Below are positions 25,205 through 33,039 of a stretch of DNA of 64,000 nucleotides, one piece after another (position 1 is the first letter of the stretch; each line of letters opens with the position of its first letter). The stretch lies in assembly GCF_035994945.1 (NCBI RefSeq), contig NZ_CP108678.1, forward strand, positions 1 to 64,000, read 5' to 3'. This DNA is from Streptomyces sp. NBC_01216 (GTDB lineage: Bacteria > Actinomycetota > Actinomycetes > Streptomycetales > Streptomycetaceae). Position numbers and translations under genes: made by a program. The notes beneath the pieces are model-generated. The model was given only the letters and a program-made list of their open reading frames with translations. It did no database searches and was not told the origin of the DNA.

Positions 25205-27808
25205 ATGCGCCTCCCCGTCCGGCACATCAGCGGCCACCTCCTCTGGACCAAGAACGCTGCCGTGTGGGGCGTGTGGAAGGTGGACTCCGAGAACTACACC
25301 CACGCCTCGCGGGCCACGAAGCGGGAGCGGCTGGACGCCCTCGAAGCGCTCTTCAAGTCCCTTCGCGGCGAGGTCCTGCTGCTGTCGCTGTGCCCGCAGG
25401 TGGACGCGGCGTCGGTGGTCACCCGCATGACCTCCGGGGTTGACCTCGACAAGTCGCCCGAGTACATCGACCTGTCCCTGAAGGTCCTCGACCAGCTCGA
25501 GGACTGGGAGCTGACGGGCCGGGTGGACTTCATCGCCGTGCCGCTGCCGACCTCCGACTTCAAGGAGTCGGCGAAGGCCGTGTTCGCCTCCGCCCAGGGC
25601 GAGCTGCTCTCCACACTCGGTATGCCGGTTCCGCCGGTGAGCATCGCCGAGGAGAAGAAACGATTCGCCGACGCCCGGCGGATGGCCGCCTCCTGGCCGA
25701 CCGGCATCAAGATGAGGCCGGCCACCGAGGCCGAGATCCTCTGGATATACGGACACAGCGCCCGCCGCGGCGTCAGCGAGCCCCTCCTGCCCGAGGAGGG
25801 CGCCGCCCGCTCCCTGCGCGGCCGCGGCCACACCGTCACCGCCCACACCCAGATGATCTTGGACGAGGGGGCGCGCAGCGACAGCGGATCCAAGGCGCCG
25901 GTCAACCCCTTCCGCCGCCGCTACCTGAAGTCGTCGACCGAGCACGGCGACTCCTACCAGGCGTTCTGCGTCCTGTCCGAGATGCCCGAGAGCTTCGTCT
26001 TCCCCGGCAGCGAATACCTCAGCGCGCTCGACGACTTCGGTTTCCCCGTGGACTGGGCGGTCCGCCTGCACATCGAGGCCGGCTCCAAAGCGGAGCCGCG
26101 CTCGCGCCGGCAGCAGCGCGAGCTCGCCCACCAGCGAGGCGAGTACGAGGGCGAGACCGCAGGCGTCCCAGCCTCCCTGGACAAGGCGAGTTTCCAGCTG
26201 GACGAGTACCGCGACCGCCTGACCTCCTCCTCGACCGAGGTCGAGATCCGGGCGACCGTCATGACGTGCGTGTGGGGCGCCGACGCGGACGAGGCCAACG
26301 AGAAGGCGAGCAGCCTGGCCGCCCACTTCGGCGGCAACGACTACACCCTGGTACGGCCCGTCGGCGACCAGGCCGCGCTCTTCCACGCGATGCTCCCCGG
26401 CGTCCCCACGCCCAAGCCCGTCATGGACTACACCCAGTACCTCCTCGCCCGTGACTTCGCCATGGCCCTCCCGTTCTGCGGCGCCGCCCTCGGCGATGAC
26501 ACCGGCAGCCTGTACGGCCTGCAGCTCAACGGCGGCGGCGTGCGCCCGGTCCTGGTGGACTTCAGCCACGGCCCGAAGGTGAACGCGAGCGCCTCGGCGG
26601 CGTTCGTCGGCGAGCTCGGCTCCGGCAAGAGCGTCGCCATGAAGACGGCGATGCACTCGATCCTGTCCACGGGCCACCGTGAGGGTTCCGCCGGCAGCCG
26701 GGGCCGGGCGCTGGTCATCGACCGGACCCCGCAGCAGGAGTGGAGCCGCTTCGCCGCCGCGTGCCCGGGCACCACGCAGATCATCCGGGTCGACGAGACG
26801 GCCGGCATATCCCTCGACCCCCTGCGGGTCTTCCGCGGGCCCCGGGCCGCCCGGTACTGCGAGTCCTTCCTGACCCCTCTTCTGGGCATCGGCTCCATGA
26901 GCGTCGAGGGCGTCACGCTGGCCGAGGCCATCGAGGCGACCCGCCATGCGCCGAACCCGAGCATGAACGCCCTGGTCGACACGCTCGCCCGCCGGGCCAA
27001 GACCCCGGACCCGGACGAGCCCAACGACGCCGCGGTGCGCGCCTCCGCCTCGGAGCTGGTGCGAACCCTCCGCGCGCTGGCCAAGAAGGACCTGGGGAAG
27101 GTGATCTTCGACCCGACGCTGCCGGTCGTCCAGATCACCAACGCCGACAGCATCGTGTTCGCGGTCGACCGCATCGGCCTGCCGACGAAGGAAGAGCTTG
27201 CCGAGCACCGCCTCGGCAGCCTGGAGATCGAAAAGCTCTTCGGCTGGCGCCTGATGTACCTGATCACGGCCCTGTGCAGGGAGATCGCCTTCTCCAACCC
27301 GGCCGAGTTCACGGGCGTGTTCCTCGACGAGTGCTGGTGGCTGACCTCGAGCGCGGAGGGCTCCAACCTCCTGCTGGAGATCATCGCGGACGGCCGCAAG
27401 CACTTCGCGGGCGTCTTCGCCGGCAGCCACGACCCGTACGACATCGGACCGCGGAACGAGATCGGCGACAAGATCCGGTCGCTGCTGTCCCACATCTTCG
27501 TCTTCCGCCACCGCGGCAAGACCCTGGCGAGCCGGTGCCTGGAGTTCCTGGACCTCGACCCGTCCGACCCGCAGATGCTCAAGGTCATCACGGAGAACCT
27601 GAGCCCGATCAACGTCTCCGACACCGAACGGCTGCTGAGGGCCGGCGAGTGCCTCTACCGCGACCTGCGCAAGCGGATCGGCGGCATGAAGGTGCTCATC
27701 CCGGCGGATGAGCACGCGGCCGACGCGATCCACACCACCCCTGGCGGCAAGGACGCCGAAGTCGACGAGCTGGACTCGGTCCCGGTGCTTGAGAAGAGCC
27801 TGGCATGA
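25205..27808 (+). CDS. VirB4-like conjugation ATPase
   Basis: This 867-residue protein is the energising ATPase of the type IV secretion system. It has an N-terminal substrate/membrane-docking region (about 1-440), Walker A GELGSGKS at 469-476 and a Walker B ending in FLDE near 704-709, followed by conserved VirB4 features (FAGVFAGSHD and a C-terminal helical lid). The length is typical for actinobacterial VirB4/TcpF-type proteins. The start has GCAGGA upstream. Its stop overlaps the start of the VirB6-like gene (ATGA). Confidence 0.9.
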   Translation: MRLPVRHISGHLLWTKNAAVWGVWKVDSENYTHASRATKRERLDALEALFKSLRGEVLLLSLCPQVDAASVVTRMTSGVDLDKSPEYIDLSLKVLDQLEDWELTGRVDFIAVPLPTSDFKESAKAVFASAQGELLSTLGMPVPPVSIAEEKKRFADARRMAASWPTGIKMRPATEAEILWIYGHSARRGVSEPLLPEEGAARSLRGRGHTVTAHTQMILDEGARSDSGSKAPVNPFRRRYLKSSTEHGDSYQAFCVLSEMPESFVFPGSEYLSALDDFGFPVDWAVRLHIEAGSKAEPRSRRQQRELAHQRGEYEGETAGVPASLDKASFQLDEYRDRLTSSSTEVEIRATVMTCVWGADADEANEKASSLAAHFGGNDYTLVRPVGDQAALFHAMLPGVPTPKPVMDYTQYLLARDFAMALPFCGAALGDDTGSLYGLQLNGGGVRPVLVDFSHGPKVNASASAAFVGELGSGKSVAMKTAMHSILSTGHREGSAGSRGRALVIDRTPQQEWSRFAAACPGTTQIIRVDETAGISLDPLRVFRGPRAARYCESFLTPLLGIGSMSVEGVTLAEAIEATRHAPNPSMNALVDTLARRAKTPDPDEPNDAAVRASASELVRTLRALAKKDLGKVIFDPTLPVVQITNADSIVFAVDRIGLPTKEELAEHRLGSLEIEKLFGWRLMYLITALCREIAFSNPAEFTGVFLDECWWLTSSAEGSNLLLEIIADGRKHFAGVFAGSHDPYDIGPRNEIGDKIRSLLSHIFVFRHRGKTLASRCLEFLDLDPSDPQMLKVITENLSPINVSDTERLLRAGECLYRDLRKRIGGMKVLIPADEHAADAIHTTPGGKDAEVDELDSVPVLEKSLA

Positions 27809-30408
27809 GGGGCCGCCGCGCAACCGTGCGCCGCCCGCAGACCGGCCGCCGCCGGATCTGGCTCCTCGCGATTCCGCTCGCCGTCTTCCTCGCACTGTTC
27901 GCCGCCCTGGCCTGGGCCGACCCGGTCCCGACGCCGTCGCCGGGCCCGGCCCCCTCCGCCCCGGGCTCCACCCCGTCGCCCAAGCCGACTCCGGCGCCCA
28001 AGCCGACGCCGACGAACCCGATCACCGAGCCGCGGCCTGGCCTGTCCCCGGCACCGCCGGACGGCAAGCCCGTCGACGACCTGAGCAAGCCGCCGGCGGA
28101 CGCCTCGGACGGCCTCCTCCAGCCCTTCAACGTCAAGGACCAATACGGCGTACCGATCTCCGCCTACACCGTCAGCGCGGACACCGGCGGCTGGACCGAC
28201 ATCGACCTGAAGATCTGGAACATCCTGGCCCAGCTGTTCTTCGGCATCGCCAAATGGTTCATCGGGTTCGCCTGCTGGCTGATCAAGTGGGCGCTCGACT
28301 TCGGCCTGGCCAAGATCCTCGTCGGCCCGGTCGACCACATCGCCACGACGATCCGCGACCAGGTCATCAACCGGCTGGGCCTGCCCGGGCTGTTCCTCAC
28401 GTTCGCGGGCGTCTACGCGGGCTGGCACATCATGTTCAAGCAGAAGTCGCGAGGCTTCGCCGAGGCCGGCGTCTCCCTGGTCGTGGCCGCGATCGCCACC
28501 ACTGTGCTGCTCTCCCCGGCCCAGGTGCTCCTCGGAACCCAGGACCAGCCCAGTCCCGGCGGATCGACGATGCTGCTCTCCCAGGAGGGCCTGCTGGGCA
28601 AGTCGAAGGACCTGTCCCTGCAGATCTCCAGCCTCGTGCTGTCCGAGGACCCCAGCCGTACCCAGGCCCAGACCGCCACCGTCAGCAAGCCCATCACCGA
28701 CGCGCTCGTCGACGCGTTCATCGTCAAGCCGACCCAGCTGATGCTCTACGGGCAGGTCTTCGACGGAAAGTGCGCCGAGGCGTTCGCCCAGGCCAAGCTC
28801 GTTGAGTACAACTGGTCGCAGAAGGGCCTCAACTTCTGGGAGGCCACCCGGGCGAACCCCGGCGGCGCGTCCTACAGCGACCAGCTCCTCAACGCCGGCG
28901 ACCAGTTCACCAAGGCATGCCAGGGCCAGAACACCAAGATCCAGGCGAAGAAGGCCTCCGCCGACCTCACCTTCAGCGCCGCGTTCGTGGCCCTGGCCGC
29001 GATCATCGTCTCCGTCCTGGTGGTCCTGGTCACCGGCGGCTTCCTGACCGCGCAGGGCTGGATCGCCTTCGAGGGCATCCGCGGCCACTGGGCGCTGTGC
29101 GCCGGCATCCTGCCCGGCGGCGGGCGCGCCGTCCTGTGGCGCTGGGTGTCGGCGATCACCAAGGCCGTGCTGGCCGTGGTCCTGTCGATCCTCTTCTTGG
29201 CGATCTTCATCCTGATCATCATCGCGCTCGTGCGTGCCGACACCGGCTCGATCCTGGCGGTCAAGTTCATCGCCATCGACATCACCGCGATCGCCGGACT
29301 GGCCGGGCACAAGAAGATCAAGGAGACCGCCCGGCAGATCTCCGTCAACCTCAACCGCCGCCTGGCCAACGCGCGCGTCGGCGGCTCGCGGCAGAGCGTC
29401 TTCAACACCCCCGGCCGGTACGCCGAGACCGCCCCCGGCCTCAAGCAGGTCTGGGGTGAGGCCCGCGGTGAAGCACGGAAGGTCACCACGCCCCTCAGCA
29501 AGGTCGGCCGCACCGCCAAGCAGCTGTGGACCGGTCCGCCGCAGGCCGGGAAGAAGGGCGGGCGGGTGCGCGCGGCCGCGAGGCTGGCCACCAACGTCGC
29601 CACCGCGGTCGGCACCGGCGGCACCGCGACAGCGGCGAAGATCGCAGCCCAGAACGTGGCGAAGCAGACCCTGAAGAAGCGCCTGGCCACGGCCGCCGCG
29701 AACAAGATGTCCCAGACCAGGGGCGGCCGGGCCACCATGGCCACCGGCAAGGTGGCGGCCGCGGCCGGCAAGTACGGATGGAAGGCCACCAAGTTCACCG
29801 CCCTGGCCACCGTCGGCGCACCGGTCGGCATCCCGCGGGGAGTCGCCGCAGCCAAGCGAGGCACAGCGACCGCCAAGGCACGCGCCGACCAGGTCAAGGG
29901 CCAGCTCACCGCCGTCAAGGACCGGACGTCCGCCCGGGTGGACAAGAAGTTCGGTGAGGCCGTGGCGTTCAAGAACGAGTACAAGCGCAACGTCGCAACG
30001 GCCGGCCGGTTCGTGGGACGCCACGGCGCCAACATCCAGCTCGGGCTGGCGCAGCCCATGCTGCCCCCCAAGCCGTCCACGCCGGTGGGGACCCGCCTCG
30101 CGGCCACCGCTCCCCGCGTGCCTGGAACAGCTCCGCGCCCGGGCACATCCGCTCCGAAGGCCGCTCCGAAGGCCGCGCCCAAGGCGGCCTCGAAGAGCAC
30201 GCAGGCGGCGCCGCCGAAGGGCAAGTCCGCAGGCGGGCCGGCGTCAGTCCCGGTCCTGTCCCACCCGCCGAAGGCGCCGACGCCGGCGCCCAAGGCGGCC
30301 GGCCCGAGCACCGGCAGCACGCCGACCGCTGCGAGCCCCAGCGCCGGGACGCCGCGCCGCATCCGCCGCGCGACCCGGCCGGCCGGACCGCCGCGCCCGA
30401 AGTCCTGA
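27805..30408 (+). CDS. VirB6/TrbL-like polytopic channel protein
   Basis: This 867-residue protein has a basic leader and a signal-like hydrophobic segment (residues 17-37), a Pro-rich linker, then several transmembrane helices (about 135-175, 190-240, 385-425 and 450-500). After residue 500 it becomes a very long Lys/Arg/Ala-rich tail ending in Pro/Lys repeats. VirB6/TrbL proteins form the inner-membrane channel. The basic tail of about 360 residues is unusual and may bind nucleic acid or anionic wall polymers. It overlaps VirB4 by ATGA. Confidence 0.8.
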   Translation: MRGRRATVRRPQTGRRRIWLLAIPLAVFLALFAALAWADPVPTPSPGPAPSAPGSTPSPKPTPAPKPTPTNPITEPRPGLSPAPPDGKPVDDLSKPPADASDGLLQPFNVKDQYGVPISAYTVSADTGGWTDIDLKIWNILAQLFFGIAKWFIGFACWLIKWALDFGLAKILVGPVDHIATTIRDQVINRLGLPGLFLTFAGVYAGWHIMFKQKSRGFAEAGVSLVVAAIATTVLLSPAQVLLGTQDQPSPGGSTMLLSQEGLLGKSKDLSLQISSLVLSEDPSRTQAQTATVSKPITDALVDAFIVKPTQLMLYGQVFDGKCAEAFAQAKLVEYNWSQKGLNFWEATRANPGGASYSDQLLNAGDQFTKACQGQNTKIQAKKASADLTFSAAFVALAAIIVSVLVVLVTGGFLTAQGWIAFEGIRGHWALCAGILPGGGRAVLWRWVSAITKAVLAVVLSILFLAIFILIIIALVRADTGSILAVKFIAIDITAIAGLAGHKKIKETARQISVNLNRRLANARVGGSRQSVFNTPGRYAETAPGLKQVWGEARGEARKVTTPLSKVGRTAKQLWTGPPQAGKKGGRVRAAARLATNVATAVGTGGTATAAKIAAQNVAKQTLKKRLATAAANKMSQTRGGRATMATGKVAAAAGKYGWKATKFTALATVGAPVGIPRGVAAAKRGTATAKARADQVKGQLTAVKDRTSARVDKKFGEAVAFKNEYKRNVATAGRFVGRHGANIQLGLAQPMLPPKPSTPVGTRLAATAPRVPGTAPRPGTSAPKAAPKAAPKAASKSTQAAPPKGKSAGGPASVPVLSHPPKAPTPAPKAAGPSTGSTPTAASPSAGTPRRIRRATRPAGPPRPKS

Positions 30409-30413
30409 TCCCG

Positions 30414-30444
30414 CTGGTGGGGCCCGCTCGCCGGGCCCCACCAG
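30414..30444 (+). terminator. Hairpin within the T4SS operon
   Basis: A 13-bp perfect stem (CTGGTGGGGCCCG / CGGGCCCCACCAG) with a 5-base loop lies just after the VirB6-like stop. Because the operon seems to continue, it may act as a partial terminator or RNA stabiliser. Confidence 0.65.
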
Positions 30445-30508
30445 CCCCGCCCTTCCTTCTCGCGCCGTCCTCGCGCAACCACTTCGAACCACAAAACGGG
30501 GTACCCCC

Positions 30509-31189
30509 ATGCCGCACACCGATCGCCAGCGACGCCCCCGCACCGCGGGCACTGTGGCCCTGCTCGCGGCGTCAGCCCTTCTCGCCTGCGTCGGCATCGC
30601 GCTGCTGACCCACGAGCCGTCGTCCGCTCCGAGGTCGGCCTCGGCCCCGACGGCGGCCGCGACCCGGGCCGCCAGCAGCACCGAGCCTTCGGACAGCGCC
30701 CCGAGCCGCCCGGCGGAAACGCCCTCCTCCAGCACCAGCCCCTCGCCGACGGCGGCCAGCGACGGTGCCCCGAGTGCCACTCCGGTACCAGAGGACGTCG
30801 CCACCGCCGCCCACCGGTTCGTCCTCGCCTGGACCGGGCACGACGCCCGGCCGGGGAAGGACGGCTCCTACGACGACGCCGCTCGCCGCGCCGGCGCCTA
30901 CGTCAGCAAGGACTTGGCCGAGCAGCTGACGACCACCTCCGCGGGCAGCGCACGCCAGTGGCAGCAGTGGACCCAGGCTCAGGCGCTCGTCGCCGCGGAG
31001 ATCTCCCAGCTCGCCGTTCCCGACGGCGCCCCCGCTCCGACGGCCGACACGGCCTGGGTGCGGGTGTGGTACCGGCTGACCATCACCCCTGCGGCCGGCA
31101 AGCCGAGCGGCACGGACGAGCAGGTCGCCCTCAAGCTCCAGCGCAGCCAGGCCGGAACCTGGCTGGTCACCGCGCTGCCCGAAGCGTGA
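30509..31189 (+). CDS. Membrane-anchored VirB8/NTF2-like conjugation protein
   Basis: This 226-residue protein has an N-terminal anchor (about residues 13-35) and a Ser/Thr/Pro-rich extracellular linker (about 40-90). A folded C-terminal domain (about 95-226) has alternating strand and helix features consistent with an NTF2-like fold (VATAAHRFVLAW and WVRVWYRLTI). A weak lipobox-like LLAC exists, but hydrophobic residues continue past it, so a transmembrane anchor is preferred. It probably acts outside the membrane next to the wall hydrolase encoded 14 bases downstream. Confidence 0.6.
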   Translation: MPHTDRQRRPRTAGTVALLAASALLACVGIALLTHEPSSAPRSASAPTAAATRAASSTEPSDSAPSRPAETPSSSTSPSPTAASDGAPSATPVPEDVATAAHRFVLAWTGHDARPGKDGSYDDAARRAGAYVSKDLAEQLTTTSAGSARQWQQWTQAQALVAAEISQLAVPDGAPAPTADTAWVRVWYRLTITPAAGKPSGTDEQVALKLQRSQAGTWLVTALPEA

Positions 31190-31202
31190 GCAGGCGGCGC
31201 AG

Positions 31203-32276
31203 ATGAAGAAGGTCATGTTCGCCCTGACCAGCCTGGGCGGTCTCCTGATCACCATCGTCATCGCCGCAGTCGTCGCGGTCGCGATGGCCATGGGCAGCGA
31301 CAACACCAGCGGCGGCATGGAGAACGCCGGCTTCGGCGGCGGCATCGCGGACAACGCACCCGTGCCCGCCGAGTACAGGGCACTCATCGTCAACAACATC
31401 GGGAAGTACGGGTGCGCCGAGGTGACCGCGTCCTTGATCGCCGCGCAGATCTACAACGAGAGCAGCTTCGACCCGACCGCCCAGTCCTTCGAGTGGGTGG
31501 AGGACCCCAAGACGGGCGAGAAGGTCAAGAAGCCGATCGCCGACGGCATCGCGCAGTTCATCCCCACCACCTGGGCCGAGCACGGCGTCGACGGCAACGG
31601 CGACGGCGTCAAGGACGTCTGGAACCCCCAGGACGCCATCCCTGCAGCGATCGCCTACGACTGCTACCTCGCCGACCAGGTGAAGGACGTCGCCGGCAAC
31701 AAGACCGACAACATGCTCGCCGCCTACAACGCCGGCCCCTACGCCGTGCAGAAAGCCGGCGGCATCCCGCCCATCACCGAAACCCGCAACTACGTCAAGA
31801 AGATCCGGGACCTGGCCGAGAAGTGGGCCGCCATCGACAGCGGCGGCAACATCCCCCTGCCCCAGGGCTCGGGCGGCGCCGCGCAGGCGATCGCCACCGC
31901 CAGGACCGCGCTCGACACGATGTACCAGTGGGGTGGGGACTGCAAGCCGCCCTTCGACCACGGTCGCAACAACGGCTGTGACTGCTCCTCGCTCATGCAG
32001 TTCGCATGGGCCAGCGCGGGCGTGAACCTTCCCCGAACCACCTACGACCAGGTCAAGAAGGGGTCGCCCGTCGAGAGCGTCAGCCAGCTCCGGCCCGGCG
32101 ACCTCCTGTTCACCCGGCCCGGCCCCTCTGGTCCCGAGCATGTCGGCATGTACATAGGGCTCAACGCGAAGGGGGAACCGGAAGTGATCGACGCCCCGAA
32201 GACCGGGTTGCCGGTTCGGATCAAGCCGCTCAGCTACTGGACCCCGCAGATCATCGCGATGCGGCACGTCGGCTGA
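31203..32276 (+). CDS. Conjugation wall hydrolase: lytic transglycosylase plus NlpC/P60
   Basis: This 357-residue protein has an N-terminal transmembrane segment (8-30), a lysozyme-like transglycosylase domain (about 55-200; catalytic Glu in IYNESSFDPTA, typical AAYNAGP), and an NlpC/P60 endopeptidase domain (about 225-357) with catalytic Cys261 in CDCSSLMQF and His in EHVGMYIG. Such two-enzyme proteins open the peptidoglycan for Gram-positive T4SS. It is the last gene of the operon, followed by a terminator. Confidence 0.9.
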   Translation: MKKVMFALTSLGGLLITIVIAAVVAVAMAMGSDNTSGGMENAGFGGGIADNAPVPAEYRALIVNNIGKYGCAEVTASLIAAQIYNESSFDPTAQSFEWVEDPKTGEKVKKPIADGIAQFIPTTWAEHGVDGNGDGVKDVWNPQDAIPAAIAYDCYLADQVKDVAGNKTDNMLAAYNAGPYAVQKAGGIPPITETRNYVKKIRDLAEKWAAIDSGGNIPLPQGSGGAAQAIATARTALDTMYQWGGDCKPPFDHGRNNGCDCSSLMQFAWASAGVNLPRTTYDQVKKGSPVESVSQLRPGDLLFTRPGPSGPEHVGMYIGLNAKGEPEVIDAPKTGLPVRIKPLSYWTPQIIAMRHVG

Positions 32277-32286
32277 CTCCTCGGCC

Positions 32287-32320
32287 GGAGCCGGGATCCG
32301 CCCAAGCGGACCCCGGCTCC
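32287..32320 (+). terminator. Terminator of the T4SS operon
   Basis: GGAGCCGGG-A-TCCGC pairs with GCGGA-C-CCCGGCTCC around a CCAA loop (one internal mismatch), 10 bases after the wall hydrolase stop. Confidence 0.8.
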
Positions 32321-32363
32321 TTTGCTGTCCCACCAGGCGGCGCAGAACTTCTTTCCGCGGGCT

Positions 32364-32394
32364 GTCACACCCCAAGGCTCTTCGACACCTCTAT
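32364..32394 (+). promoter_or_regulatory. GTCACA-N19-CTCTAT element C (coupling-protein operon)
   Basis: GTCACA at 32364-32369 and CTCTAT at 32389-32394. It lies between the terminator and the gene at 32488, where a promoter is needed. Its hairpin is weak (TTCG/CGAA with a long loop). Confidence 0.65.
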
Positions 32395-32487
32395 GTGCAT
32401 CCGCCGAACTCCGACCGATGCCACCTGGAGCCACCCCGTGTCCGAGCACCCGAAGACCGTCCGACCGAGCAGCAAGGCCGAGCGCCG

Positions 32488-33015
32488 ATGACGACCAACG
32501 ATGTGATCGACGAGATCATCTCCGGCGTCGGCGACCTCCCCGAACTCGCCCAGCAGGCCCAGTCCTGGGCCATGAACAACCTGTGGTGGGTCGCCACATG
32601 CGCCCTCGTCATCGCCCTCGTCATCGCCATCGTCGTCGGCTCGGCGCAGCGGCTGATGAGCCGATCCACCCTGGGCAACCGCACCGCGTTCGAGGTGCTC
32701 CCCACCAACGGCTTCGACCCGGCACTCGAGGACGTCCTGCGCTTCGCGAAGCAGATCGCGCGGGCCCAGCGCAGCACGTCCCGCTGGGCGTTGCCGGCCC
32801 GCGGCACCGCGATGCGCGTGCGGCTGATGTCCGTCGGCGGGCCGCTGACCCTTCGTGTCGAAGGGCCCGCCCGCGCCACGACCGTGCTGCGCCACCAGGG
32901 CTACGCCCAGTGCGAGCTGCGCGCGGTCACCGGCCAGGAGAGCAAGCCCGAGCGCCCGAAGATCCGGCTCGGCGTCCACAACGACAGCACCGGCGCCTCG
33001 ACCGCCGCGGCCTGA
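32488..33015 (+). CDS. Membrane-anchored protein of the coupling-protein operon
   Basis: This 175-residue protein has one strong transmembrane helix (about residues 33-53: WWVATCALVIALVIAIVVG). A cytoplasmic or external domain of about 120 residues follows, with an alpha/beta pattern. It directly precedes the VirD4-like gene. Since the VirD4-like protein has no obvious transmembrane helices, this small protein may anchor it to the membrane. That is inference from order and topology. Confidence 0.6.
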   Translation: MTTNDVIDEIISGVGDLPELAQQAQSWAMNNLWWVATCALVIALVIAIVVGSAQRLMSRSTLGNRTAFEVLPTNGFDPALEDVLRFAKQIARAQRSTSRWALPARGTAMRVRLMSVGGPLTLRVEGPARATTVLRHQGYAQCELRAVTGQESKPERPKIRLGVHNDSTGASTAAA

Positions 33016-33039
33016 CCTCCCGCACAAAGGAAAACGATC